Shown here piece by piece: positions 6,429 to 13,533 of a stretch of DNA of 18,804 bases (the first letter of the stretch is position 1; each line of letters begins with the position of its first letter). The notes under the pieces were generated by a model that had not been told where the DNA came from, made no database searches, and was given only the letters and a program-made list of their open reading frames with translations. The DNA is from Brevibacillus sp. Lineage in GTDB: Bacteria; Bacillota; Bacilli; Brevibacillales; Brevibacillaceae. The position numbers and the translations under genes were made by a program. The DNA lies in contig JARDZO010000085.1 in NCBI GenBank assembly GCA_029240815.1, positions 1 through 18,804 on the forward strand, given 5' to 3'.

Positions 6429-6489
6429 GATGATCCCCCTAAGACCCGTTGTTTACTATGGTAAAGTGGTAATACGTTAACAAGGTCTC

Positions 6490-6518
6490 ATGATAGCACA
6501 TCATCGAAAAAGAGTCGA
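6490..6518 (-). promoter_or_regulatory. Candidate sigma-A promoter of the ABC operon
   Basis: Minus strand TCGACT (6518-6513), 17-bp spacer, TATCAT (6495-6490), start near 6483. The -35 box matches consensus at four of six positions. An inverted repeat AGACC (6488-6484) / GGTCT (6446-6442) spans start site to leader and could be an operator or leader stem. Confidence 0.5.
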
Positions 6519-6566
6519 GGAAGTTTAGTAAATTTAAACATTACAATCAATTCCAAGTGGGATACC

Positions 6567-6788
6567 CTAGCAAATACAGGTCTTTTTCTTTTGACCGATT
6601 TTGCCTCGTTCCTCTATTTTTTTGATATGCTCCGTAGCCAATGGCACCTTGCAAGCTGTCTGTCCCATATCCACCCGAACCGCTCCTATACTCGCTGCCA
6701 CATCGAGTGCTTCCTGAAGCAGCGCAGGTACATATGCCCCGACTGCTATCACAAATTGATTCATCGTATACCGCACCAAGGCGTACAT
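6567..6788 (-). pseudogene. C-terminal remnant of an AlkD-like DNA alkylation repair protein
   Basis: The 73-residue minus-strand frame contains VRYTMNQFVIAVGAYVPAL, then VAASIGAVRVDMGQTACKVP, and ends KIEERGKIGQKKKTCIC. From memory this matches the C-terminal end of Bacillus DNA alkylation repair (AlkD/YhaZ-like) proteins, which are about 230 aa. The frame meets a TAG a few codons before the in-frame ATG, no SD is present, and the upstream two thirds of the gene are missing. The protein end appears intact, so the loss is a 5' truncation. No repair activity is expected. Confidence 0.55.
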
Positions 6789-6960
6789 CTGCTGCCTATG
6801 GATGAACGGCTACAGATAATCGTGGAAGATTTAGAAATAGGGTACAAGTTTAGGTCAAATTGATTGAGCTTTACGTATTGATACATTAGGTATTTACTTT
6901 ATGGACAAGTGAAAGGAATGTATAAAAAAGCGATGTTTACTAGACAAAAACAGATGACTG

Positions 6961-8310
6961 ATGCAAATCATGTCTGAGCTCATGATACCCCTAACCATTG
7001 TTTCTTTCCTTTGTACCATCATCTTTATCTTTTGGCGACCTCACGTAAACGAAGCCATACCTGCTACCGTAGGAGCCTTTTTTGTCTTTATCAGCGGCAG
7101 TGTTTCCTTCCTTGATCTGTTGACCATCACAGAAACGATTGGAGGAGCAGCTGTCACCATAATCGCCACGATTGTCATGGCGATCGTATTGGAGAGCTTT
7201 GGATTCTTCAATTGGACAGCAGAAAATTTGGCAGCCAAATCGAAAGGGTCCGGCATACGCCTTTTTTGGTATACCAACCTGCTTTGCTTTTTGATGACCC
7301 TATTCGTAAACAACGATGGTAGTATTCTCATCACCACGCCTATCTTGTTGCTCTTGCTCCATAAATTAGGTTTGAAAAAACACGAGAAGATCCCTTATTT
7401 GCTCAGCGGAGCTTTGATCGCTACCGCATCCAGTGCCCCGATCGGGGTGAGCAATATCGTCAATCTGATTGCGTTGAATATCGTAGACATGGACCTCTAT
7501 ATGCACACCGCCATGATGTTTGTTCCTGCTACACTTGGCCTAGCCCTTCTTGCTCTTTTGCTGTACGCCTATTTTTATCGCGTTCTGCCACGTCAACTTA
7601 GTACCAGCCGACTCACCCTCTCATCGAAATACAGTCACCCTTTGAAAGGCGACACTTCTCCCATCCCGCGAGAGCAACGAACAAAATTTATGGGTTATCT
7701 GTTACTCTTTGTCTTTGCTGTTCGTGCCAGCCTTTTCATCGCTTCCTATATTCATTTTCCCGTACCAGTAATGGCAGTGATCGGTTCCTCTTGTCTATTA
7801 GGCTGGCGCTGGGCATACCTGAAAATATCGCCAGCTGATATGCTGAAGAAAACGCCTTGGCACATACTCATTTTCGCCTTTGGCATGTACGTGATCATTT
7901 ACGGCTTGCACAACATCGGATTGACCCAATGGCTTATCCATTATTTCCAGCCTATCGTTTCCGGGAGCTTGACACAAGCCAGTGTGATGATGGGTATCCT
8001 CGTTTCCATCCTGTCCAATCTATTCAACAATCATCCCGCTTTAATGATAGGAACACTCACATTAACAAACATGGGGCTGGATCCGCTTACTCTCAAAATC
8101 GCCTATCTGGCTAGCGTCATCGGTAGCGACGTCGGTTCCCTCCTTTTACCGATAGGGACACTGGCGACCCTGCTCTGGATGCACCTCTTGAAAAAAGGGA
8201 AAGTGAACATTTCTTGGGGGGAGTATCTGAAAGTCACTGTGGTCGTCATCCCGATTACGGTACTGTTTACGCTAATCGTTCTAGCTTACTGGGTTGCCTG
8301 GATCTTTTAA
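6961..8310 (+). CDS. ArsB/ArsP-like ion transporter, 449 aa (YdfA type)
   Basis: A polytopic membrane protein with roughly ten to twelve hydrophobic segments through its whole length. Hallmarks of the ArsB/NhaD (ion transporter) superfamily are the segment TLFVNNDGSILITTPILLLL (about 113-132), followed by a second half with the matching re-entrant motif SNLFNNHPALMIGTLTL (about 358-374), plus TASSAPIGVSNIVNLIALNI (about 154-173). This internal two-fold arrangement with N-N-D/N-N-H is typical. B. subtilis YdfA is a similar ArsB-like protein. No arsR, arsC or arsA gene lies next to it, so arsenite efflux is only one option; another anion or H+-coupled substrate is possible. The SD before ATG 6961 is weak; ATG 6970 or 6982 are alternatives. 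Confidence 0.8.
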   Translation: MQIMSELMIPLTIVSFLCTIIFIFWRPHVNEAIPATVGAFFVFISGSVSFLDLLTITETIGGAAVTIIATIVMAIVLESFGFFNWTAENLAAKSKGSGIRLFWYTNLLCFLMTLFVNNDGSILITTPILLLLLHKLGLKKHEKIPYLLSGALIATASSAPIGVSNIVNLIALNIVDMDLYMHTAMMFVPATLGLALLALLLYAYFYRVLPRQLSTSRLTLSSKYSHPLKGDTSPIPREQRTKFMGYLLLFVFAVRASLFIASYIHFPVPVMAVIGSSCLLGWRWAYLKISPADMLKKTPWHILIFAFGMYVIIYGLHNIGLTQWLIHYFQPIVSGSLTQASVMMGILVSILSNLFNNHPALMIGTLTLTNMGLDPLTLKIAYLASVIGSDVGSLLLPIGTLATLLWMHLLKKGKVNISWGEYLKVTVVVIPITVLFTLIVLAYWVAWIF

Positions 8311-8348
8311 CAAAGCAAGTTCGCAGGAACATGTTCCGGGGGGTTCAT

Positions 8349-8383
8349 AAAAAAAATCCCCTAGGATATGGGCCTAAGGGATT
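8349..8383 (-). terminator. Second (distal) terminator of the small-ORF operon
   Basis: Minus strand AATCCC and CCTA-type arms (8383-8373) pair with 8365-8355: an outer 6-bp and an inner 4-bp stem separated by one mismatch, loop of seven, followed by eight T on the minus strand (8356-8349). It lies behind another terminator at 8403-8427 and just after the stop of the plus-strand transporter gene, where it insulates the convergent transcript. Confidence 0.75.
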
Positions 8384-8402
8384 CTTGCGGGATGATTAGG
8401 AC

Positions 8403-8427
8403 AAAAAAAAACCTCGACATCGCGAGG
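8403..8427 (-). terminator. First terminator of the small-ORF operon
   Basis: Minus strand CCTCG (8427-8423) pairs with CGAGG (8416-8412), six-base loop, then nine T (8411-8403). It starts 14 bp after the stop of the 31-aa ORF. Confidence 0.8.
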
Positions 8428-8441
8428 GCTGAAAAAGGTTG

Positions 8442-8537
8442 TTAACAGTGTAGTACTGATTGTGCCCAATTATTTGTTGATTCATACGTAGCGAAGACCT
8501 TACGGACGTAACCGCCATCACTTTCTTGCAGGATCAC
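8442..8537 (-). CDS. Overlapping small ORF, 31 aa, unknown
   Basis: A GTG overlaps the TAG stop of the preceding gene (TAGTG, sharing base 8537), with GGAAGG six nt upstream inside that gene, a layout typical of translational coupling. The product starts MILQESDGGYVRKVFATYES and ends TNNWAQSVLHC; it is soluble-looking and without a recognised motif. The frame ends at TAA just before two terminators. Evidence is only the SD, the overlap and the terminator position, so it could be a chance frame. Confidence 0.4.
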   Translation of the reverse strand: MILQESDGGYVRKVFATYESTNNWAQSVLHC

Positions 8538-8710
8538 TACTTACCTTCCAAAAGGTATTTATCCTTCTGCATTTTGACTGTTTCAGCAGTCAACGCATCG
8601 GTCTCCAATACTTGACTCATGAGTTCTTCTCTTTCACTTTCTTCGCTGTTCATTTTGACTGGCTTTTGCTTGGGTGAACTTAGTAAGGAATCTGCTATTT
8701 TCTTCTTCAT
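8537..8710 (-). CDS. Small charged protein, 57 aa, unknown
   Basis: The product begins MKKKIADSLLSSPKQKPVKM and is rich in Lys and Glu, with no hydrophobic segment; the middle and C-terminal part (about 22-55) looks helical and amphipathic. I chose ATG 8710 because GTGGAGG precedes it at five nt spacing; the frame is open further upstream without an SD. It follows the YiaA/B-like gene by 98 bp and may be the second gene of that transcript or have its own promoter. No family recognised. Confidence 0.65.
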   Translation of the reverse strand: MKKKIADSLLSSPKQKPVKMNSEESEREELMSQVLETDALTAETVKMQKDKYLLEGK

Positions 8711-8808
8711 TGGACCTCCACTGAGCACTTTTTGGTTAGTTTGTCTTCTCGAGTGAAATTGCATTCATGTGAAAGAGAAGGATGTGTTCAACAACACCAA
8801 CTGAAAAG

Positions 8809-9096
8809 CTATTTCGTCGTGTCCTTCTCAGCTTTCGACACCTTCATATTAAACTCGCGTTCTTGCTCTTCAATAATCGCCTTGTCCTCATCATTGTCCC
8901 TCACCACTTTTTGCGTCAAGATCGCCCCGACCGCCACAAGCAGCATGCATGCAATATAATACCCTTTTTCATTCAACTCCAGGGTCGTTGCATTGTAAAG
9001 ACCGACGGAAAACAATAGGACCCCTGCACCCAAGGTAAAATAGGCGAGGAAAGAAAAGGCCGGTGTATTGCGCTTGCGATGTTTTTGCGGATACAT
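8809..9096 (-). CDS. YiaA/YiaB-like two-helix membrane protein, 95 aa
   Basis: After a short basic N-terminus (MYPQKHRKRN) come two membrane helices, AFSFLAYFTLGAGVLLFSVG (about 12-31) and YYIACMLLVAVGAILTQKVV (about 44-63). They are joined by LYNATTLELNEKG, and the second helix is followed by RDNDED; this pattern is that of the YiaA/B family (two-helix domain). The C-terminal third is charged and cytoplasmic, probably helical. Function of the family is unknown. The ATG at 9096 has AAGGAGG seven nt upstream; the frame is open for 58 more codons but without support. A promoter candidate lies at 9146-9175. Confidence 0.8.
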   Translation of the reverse strand: MYPQKHRKRNTPAFSFLAYFTLGAGVLLFSVGLYNATTLELNEKGYYIACMLLVAVGAILTQKVVRDNDEDKAIIEEQEREFNMKVSKAEKDTTK

Positions 9097-9145
9097 CGTA
9101 ATCCTCCTTATGATATATTTCCTACATTTTATGATTTTACCAAAT

Positions 9146-9175
9146 TTTATACAACCTTCTGTTTTTATCCAGCAA
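9146..9175 (-). promoter_or_regulatory. Candidate sigma-A promoter of the YiaA/B-like gene
   Basis: Minus strand TTGCTG (9175-9170), 18-bp spacer, TATAAA (9151-9146), start near 9139 and 43 nt before the ATG. The -35 box overlaps the T run of the upstream gene's terminator. Confidence 0.4.
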
Positions 9176-9201
9176 AAAACCGGACGATCGCTCGCCCGGT
9201 T
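9174..9201 (-). terminator. Terminator of the D-cysteine desulfhydrase gene
   Basis: Minus strand AACCGGGCGA (9201-9192) pairs with TCGTCCGGTT (9187-9178) in a 10-pair stem closed by a GCGA tetraloop, then six T (9179-9174). Confidence 0.9.
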
Positions 9202-9235
9202 GTTTCGACCTTTATTGGAGCTAGTACTTGTTTGC

Positions 9236-10204
9236 TCAGCTGCTGATCGCAAAGAGTCCTGGAGTTCCACCTGTATGCCAGAACAATACCTTTTCTCCAG
9301 GCCTTACTTTTTCTTTGCGGATATAGTCAATACAGCCCGCCATCGCTTTTGCTGTATAGACGTGATCCAACAGAATGGCTTCTTTGCTCGCCAACAAATG
9401 AAGTGCTTCCATTCCGCCGTCAGTAGGATTTCCGTATCCTTCCCCGATGTATTCGTCATGTAAGTACACGGAGAGATCATCAAGATGCAGCTTTCGATCA
9501 TCGCCTTTCAAGGAGGCTGCTTCATGTAAGCAAGATTCAATTTGAACCTTGATGTCAGCCGTTTTCTGCCCGGACGATACGCCCACAATCCGAGTGGCGT
9601 CTTTGTGCAGATAGCATCCGTAGATCAGCCCAGCGATCGTTCCTCCGGAGCCAGCTGACACAAAAAGCCAGTCGAACTGCACGTTCTTTTCCGCAGCTTG
9701 CTCTTTCAACTCATCGTAGGCGTCCACATACCCTAATGACCCCAAACCGTTTGAGCCGCCGACCCCGATCACATAGGGACGCGATCCTTGCACCTTGACT
9801 TTTTCGGCGTGCTGGTTCAATGCTTGGCCCATCTCTTTTTGCGTATTCGCTCCCGAGAAAACCACATCTACTCCCATGTAATGATCCAAAAGGTAGTTTC
9901 CTTTTTTGCTCTCCGGTTCATGGCCGCCTAATACAAGGATGGGTTTCAACCCCAGCTGTATGGCCATCGCTGCCGTTGCCCGTGCGTGATTCGAATTGAG
10001 ACCGCCTGTCGTTATTACCGTATCTGCTCCTTTTTGAATCGCGTCTGCCAGCAGGTATTGCAGCTTTCGCTTCTTGTTTCCTACTGTTAACATATCGCCG
10101 TTTGCGTCATCACGTTTGATCCAAATCTCTCGATCCAGTATGGCGCTAACCCTTGGCAGAAAGTGCAAAGGACTTTCCATTTGCCTCTCCGGCATCGTGT
10201 TCAT
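9236..10204 (-). CDS. dcyD: D-cysteine desulfhydrase / ACC-deaminase-family PLP enzyme, 322 aa
   Basis: A fold-type II PLP enzyme, probably converting D-cysteine to pyruvate, H2S and ammonia. The PLP lysine lies in [15 protein letters not shown] (K44; the first residue is usually Gly), followed by [17 protein letters not shown] (about 65-81), [31 protein letters not shown] (phosphate-binding loop), the [13 protein letters not shown] segment and [12 protein letters not shown] at the end. These segments line up with E. coli DcyD as I remember it. I chose ATG 10204, which has AAAGGAGG eight nt upstream and gives the family length; the open frame to 10276 overlaps the ridA stump. ACC deaminase is the close alternative. 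It was probably once downstream of intact ridA. Confidence 0.85.
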   Translation of the reverse strand: MNTMPERQMESPLHFLPRVSAILDREIWIKRDDANGDMLTVGNKKRKLQYLLADAIQKGADTVITTGGLNSNHARATAAMAIQLGLKPILVLGGHEPESKKGNYLLDHYMGVDVVFSGANTQKEMGQALNQHAEKVKVQGSRPYVIGVGGSNGLGSLGYVDAYDELKEQAAEKNVQFDWLFVSAGSGGTIAGLIYGCYLHKDATRIVGVSSGQKTADIKVQIESCLHEAASLKGDDRKLHLDDLSVYLHDEYIGEGYGNPTDGGMEALHLLASKEAILLDHVYTAKAMAGCIDYIRKEKVRPGEKVLFWHTGGTPGLFAISS

Positions 10205-10247
10205 GGGTAAAACCTCCTTTTTCTCTTCCTCCTCCGCTCCCTCTTTC

Positions 10248-10376
10248 CTTTCGAGTCGCAATAACATCAATTTCAATTAGTGCGTCTTTTGGTACACGAT
10301 TTGCCTCCACAGTAGAGCGAGCAGGACGATGCTCTCCCATGAATCTGCCATACTCTTCATTAGTGGTTGAACGCAA
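10248..10376 (-). pseudogene. ridA: Truncated ridA (YjgF family), C-terminal 43 residues
   Basis: The frame reads [20 protein letters not shown], then [18 protein letters not shown], the conserved end of RidA enamine/imine deaminases (the R-P-A-R-S and the LPKDALIEI(D/E)VIA signature). The preceding codons do not continue the family; an in-frame TAG lies just upstream, and the first about 80 residues are missing. The original stop is also lost, so the frame runs on into dcyD to 10146. RidA normally destroys 2-aminoacrylate, a by-product of PLP enzymes such as cysteine desulfhydrases, so a ridA-dcyD pair makes sense. The break coincides with the start of the AT-richer block. Confidence 0.7.
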
Positions 10377-10402
10377 AATTCTCTGCCTCTAGAATGGCTC
10401 TA

Positions 10403-10720
10403 TTAGATTTGACCCAGAAACTGTTCAACCTCTTCCTGGCTTTTTCCGAGTTTACTTACAAAGCGAATAAGTTCCTTCCCTTCTTGAAAAGCAATAAAGC
10501 TGGGGATTCCAAACACATCTAGCTTCTCTAATAGCTCCGGAAAATGGTCTCGATTTACTGCGATCATATCTATTTTTTCTTTGTACGCTTCTTCCACAGA
10601 TGGCATGAATGTTTCAATGTGCTGACAGTCTGGGCACCAATCCACATAAAATTTCGCAACAACTGGTTTTGTTGATAAAATCGCCTCATCAAACTCTTGT
10701 TGTGTTTTGATCTCTTTCAT
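10403..10720 (-). CDS. Thioredoxin-like protein, 105 aa (second tandem copy)
   Basis: A thioredoxin fold with active site WCPDC (residues 28-32) in [18 protein letters not shown] and the cis-proline in GIPSFIAF (P73). It is a cytosolic dithiol reductant; WCPDC replaces the WCGPC of housekeeping TrxA, which points to a special partner or potential. About 89% identical (12 differences in 105 residues) to the gene immediately upstream, so it arose by tandem duplication. Its SD, GGGAGG, lies inside the last codons of that copy. With cystine importer genes upstream, a role in reducing imported cystine or helping the lyases is likely. Confidence 0.88.
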   Translation of the reverse strand: MKEIKTQQEFDEAILSTKPVVAKFYVDWCPDCQHIETFMPSVEEAYKEKIDMIAVNRDHFPELLEKLDVFGIPSFIAFQEGKELIRFVSKLGKSQEEVEQFLGQI

Positions 10721-10722
10721 GA

Positions 10723-11061
10723 TTACAATCCTCCCTTTATCGCTACGATTTGACTCAGAAACTGCTCAACCTCTTCCTGGCTTTTTCCCATTTTGCTTAC
10801 AAAGCGGCCCAGTTCCTTTCCTTCTTGAAAAGCAATGAAGCTGGGGATTCCGAATACATCAAGCTTCCCGAATATTTCTGGAAAATGGTCTCGATTTACT
10901 GCGATCATATCCATTTTTTCTTTGTACGCTTCTTCCAAAGAAGGCATGAATGGATCGATGCGCTGACAATCCGGGCACCAATCGGCATAAAATTTAGCGA
11001 CAACTGGTTTTGTTGATAAAATCGCCTCATCAAACTCTTGTTGTGTTTTGATCTCTTTCAT
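10723..11061 (-). CDS. Thioredoxin-like protein, 112 aa (first tandem copy)
   Basis: Same architecture as its neighbour: WCPDC at 28-32 ([15 protein letters not shown]), cis-proline P73. It carries seven extra C-terminal residues (VAIKGGL) because the stop present in the other copy is absent. The extension is read from the former intergenic segment, including the GGGAGG that serves the next gene; the two genes are only 2 bp apart. The ATG has GGAGGGG upstream. It follows tcyC after a 136-bp gap with no clear terminator, so read-through from the cystine operon is plausible. A weak TTGAAG/TATTCT promoter candidate lies in that gap. Confidence 0.88.
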   Translation of the reverse strand: MKEIKTQQEFDEAILSTKPVVAKFYADWCPDCQRIDPFMPSLEEAYKEKMDMIAVNRDHFPEIFGKLDVFGIPSFIAFQEGKELGRFVSKMGKSQEEVEQFLSQIVAIKGGL

Positions 11062-11197
11062 GATTACACCCCTCCGTAATTTCTACTATTAAGAATATTC
11101 CGCATAAACCAGTTGCTTCAATCACCCCTTTCTCCAAAATGCCCTGAATGTCAGTTGTCCCCCCGGTATTTGCCTCCTCACTCATAGGTAAATCATT

Positions 11198-11941
11198 CTA
11201 CGAACATAGCTTGTTTAAAAATTGCAATGTACGTTCATTTTGTGCATGTTCAAAAATTTGTTCTGGTGTTCCTTCTTCGACAATTACACCTTTATCAATG
11301 AATACAACCTTATCCGCTGCCTCACGAGCAAAGTTCATTTCATGCGTGACAACAACCATGGTCATTCCTTCTTTAGCTAGTTCTTTCATAACCTTCAGAA
11401 CTTCACCTACTAACTCGGGATCTAAAGCGGACGTAGGCTCGTCAAAAAGCAGGACTTCAGGTTCTATTGCCATCGCTCTGGCGATTCCTACGCGTTGTTG
11501 TTGTCCGCCTGATAACTGGGATGGATAGTAGTTTGCACGTTCTTTCAAGCCTACCTTTTCTAGCAAGTGAAGAGCTTTTACACGTGAAGACTCTTTGTCT
11601 TGCTTACGAACGATGACCAAACCTTCCATTACATTTTCAAGGGCAGTCATATGAGGGAACAAATTATAACTCTGGAAAACCATACCTGTTTGCTGACGGA
11701 ACTTGATAACCGTATCTTTAGGAACTTGTTTTTTATCCCCAAAATCCAAAGTAAATTCTCCGAGGTTCATGGTTCCTTTTGTAGGTACCTCCAGTAAATT
11801 CAAACAACGAAGCAATGTTGTTTTGCCTGACCCCGAAGGCCCAATAATGCAAACCGTATTACCTTCCTCTATTTTCAGATCGATTCCCCTTAAAATCTCT
11901 GTTTGTCCAAACTGCTTATGCAGGTTCTTAATCTCAATCAA
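11198..11941 (-). CDS. tcyC: Cystine ABC transporter, ATP-binding protein TcyC, 247 aa
   Basis: The ATPase subunit: Walker [10 protein letters not shown] (about 34-42), Q-loop [12 protein letters not shown] (about 86-97), signature [15 protein letters not shown] (about 143-157), Walker [14 protein letters not shown] (about 164-176), H-loop VVTHEMNFA. The sequence [13 protein letters not shown] and the [10 protein letters not shown] region resemble B. subtilis TcyC more than GlnQ. The start is TTG 11941 with AGGAGG eight nt upstream. It lies 20 bp behind tcyB, the third gene of tcyABC. Confidence 0.87.
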   Translation of the reverse strand: MIEIKNLHKQFGQTEILRGIDLKIEEGNTVCIIGPSGSGKTTLLRCLNLLEVPTKGTMNLGEFTLDFGDKKQVPKDTVIKFRQQTGMVFQSYNLFPHMTALENVMEGLVIVRKQDKESSRVKALHLLEKVGLKERANYYPSQLSGGQQQRVGIARAMAIEPEVLLFDEPTSALDPELVGEVLKVMKELAKEGMTMVVVTHEMNFAREAADKVVFIDKGVIVEEGTPEQIFEHAQNERTLQFLNKLCS

Positions 11942-11961
11942 CTGTCTAACCTCCTATCAAA

Positions 11962-12645
11962 TTACCCTGCCACATAACGATCAAGCCGTTTTTCCATACG
12001 TCCTTGAGCATTAGAAAGAACCGTACTGAAAATCAAATAAATCAATGCCGCTACACAATATAGCACCAACGGTTCATATGTTGTTGCTGTAATTTGCTGA
12101 GCTACCCTAAACATTTCGGTAACAGTAATTGTAGCTGCCAATGATGTATCCTTTACCAAGCTTATAAAACTATTTGACAAAGGCGGAACAGATACCCGTG
12201 TTGCTTGAGGAAGAATAATTCTTCTCAATGCTTGACGATAGCTCATCCCGATTGAGTAACCTGCCTCCCATTGGCCTTTGGGAATGGAAAGGATAGCTGC
12301 CCGAATGACCTCTGAGTTATAGGCACCAACACTTAAAGTAAAACCGATAACAGCCGATTGCAGCGGACCAATCGTTATCCCAACACTGGGGAGACCGTAG
12401 AATATAATAAACAACTGAACAAGCAAAGGTGTCCCCCGAATCACCCATACATAAAATCTTGCAACAGCATCAAGCGGTCTAATTCCTGAGATTCGAGCCA
12501 GTGCTGTGAGCAGAGCAAGAATCAGTCCCAGAAAAAAAGAGAGAAGTGTCAATGGTACAGTAAAAGCGATCCCAGCTTTTAACATCGGAAAAAATGAATT
12601 TCCAATGATGTCAATTATTCGTTGCATTCTTTCATCCGCAAACAT
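11962..12645 (-). CDS. tcyB: Cystine ABC transporter permease TcyB, 227 aa
   Basis: A PAAT permease with about five membrane segments. Family marks are AGIAFTVPLTLLSFFLGLIL (about 24-43), FYVWVIRGTPLLVQLFIIFY (about 64-83), and the EAA loop EAGYSIGMSYRQALRRIILP (about 127-146), which contacts TcyC. The GGGAGTGA SD overlaps the end of tcyA, 12 nt before the ATG. It forms the translocation path with TcyC; TcyA delivers substrate. The cystine assignment comes from the partner binding protein. Confidence 0.88.
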   Translation of the reverse strand: MFADERMQRIIDIIGNSFFPMLKAGIAFTVPLTLLSFFLGLILALLTALARISGIRPLDAVARFYVWVIRGTPLLVQLFIIFYGLPSVGITIGPLQSAVIGFTLSVGAYNSEVIRAAILSIPKGQWEAGYSIGMSYRQALRRIILPQATRVSVPPLSNSFISLVKDTSLAATITVTEMFRVAQQITATTYEPLVLYCVAALIYLIFSTVLSNAQGRMEKRLDRYVAG

Positions 12646-12657
12646 TAGATCACTCCC

Positions 12658-13455
12658 TTATTTTGAAACGTCAGTACCAAAGTATTTTTCCGAGATGCTT
12701 ACATACTTACCATCATTCTTCATGTCGGATAGTGCTTTATTTACGGCCTCTACCAATTCCTTATTGTCTTTTCTGAACATAATTCCCGATTTTGCAGGCT
12801 CATCTAACTCTGCAACAACTTTAATAGGTGCATCAGGCTTCTGCTTTTTGAAATCAAGAAAAGACAATCCATCGTTTACAGCCGCATCAGCACGTTTTGA
12901 ATCCAATAGATCAATGGATTGATTAAATCCTTCGACTCCCACGATTTCAGCACCGTTGGATACGGCTATCTCCTTAAAGTTACTGGTAAGTGTCTGAGCT
13001 GCTTTTTTCCCTTTCAAATCTGCAAATGTTTTAATTGTTTCATTGTCCTTATGAACAATCAAAACGGGTTTTGACAGGATATAAGGATCTGAAAAATCGT
13101 ATTTCTCCTGACGGTCTGGACGTATTCCTACCTGATTTACAATCATATCGAATCGCTTCGAATCAAGTCCGGCAAACATGCCGTCCCATTGGGTTTCAAT
13201 AAATTCTGGCTTAACGCCAAGTCTGTTCGCTACTTCCTCTGCGATCTCAACATCAAAGCCAGTCAACTTTCCTGAAGCATCATGGAAGGTAAACGGTGGA
13301 TAGGTCCCTTCTGTACCAATCCTGATTTTCCCATCCGCTTTAATTTGCTCCAGCAGATTCTTGCTCGCCGTTGCCTGATTTTGTGTTGTACCACATGCCG
13401 TTAATGCAAGTAAAACCAGTAAGGAGAAAGCAACTAAAATTGAACTCTTTTTCAC
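12658..13455 (-). CDS. tcyA: Cystine-binding lipoprotein TcyA, 265 aa
   Basis: A family 3 solute-binding lipoprotein: signal peptide MKKSSILVAFSLLVLLALTAC with lipobox LTAC (Cys 21). Mature segments are IRIGTEGTYPPFTFHDASGK, LTGFDVEIAEEVANRLG, FIETQWDGMFAGLDSKRFD, VNQVGIRPDRQEKYDFSDPY, AAQTLTSNFKEIA, and the end KISEKYFGTDVSK-like SISEKYFGTDVSK. These run parallel to B. subtilis TcyA, which binds L-cystine. I chose GTG 13455, which follows AGAGAGGTG at normal spacing; GTG 13464 would place the SD inside the gene. It begins 78 bp after the stop of the sigma-54 activator gene and is probably in the same transcript. Confidence 0.87.
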   Translation of the reverse strand: MKKSSILVAFSLLVLLALTACGTTQNQATASKNLLEQIKADGKIRIGTEGTYPPFTFHDASGKLTGFDVEIAEEVANRLGVKPEFIETQWDGMFAGLDSKRFDMIVNQVGIRPDRQEKYDFSDPYILSKPVLIVHKDNETIKTFADLKGKKAAQTLTSNFKEIAVSNGAEIVGVEGFNQSIDLLDSKRADAAVNDGLSFLDFKKQKPDAPIKVVAELDEPAKSGIMFRKDNKELVEAVNKALSDMKNDGKYVSISEKYFGTDVSK

Positions 13456-13533
13456 AAAATACACCTCTCTCTTTATAATTTATTTTACTAATAAAAATAT
13501 TCAAATAATTAGAAAGCGAATTTTACAAGTTCA

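Noticed and set aside
6442..6488. Leader riboswitch before the amino-acid binding-protein gene
   Set aside because: AGACC/GGTCT and inner TTAC/GTAA can pair, but the 5' arm falls at or before the predicted transcript start and no terminator follows; it does not match the 21-nt motif.
6643..6660. TGGCACCTTGCA as a plus-strand sigma-54 promoter
   Set aside because: The GG-GC spacing is too short and the sequence lies within the AlkD-like remnant.
6591..6863. 90-codon plus-strand frame
   Set aside because: Opposite the AlkD-like remnant, no SD or recognisable family.
8326..8337. Perfect palindrome GGAACATGTTCC as a LexA site
   Set aside because: Bacillus LexA boxes have GAAC-N4-GTTC; here the spacing is N2 and the site lies after a gene, not in a promoter.
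11020..11180. About 50-codon minus-strand frame starting MSEEANTGGTTDIQGILEKG
   Set aside because: No SD, and it ends inside the first thioredoxin gene in another frame.
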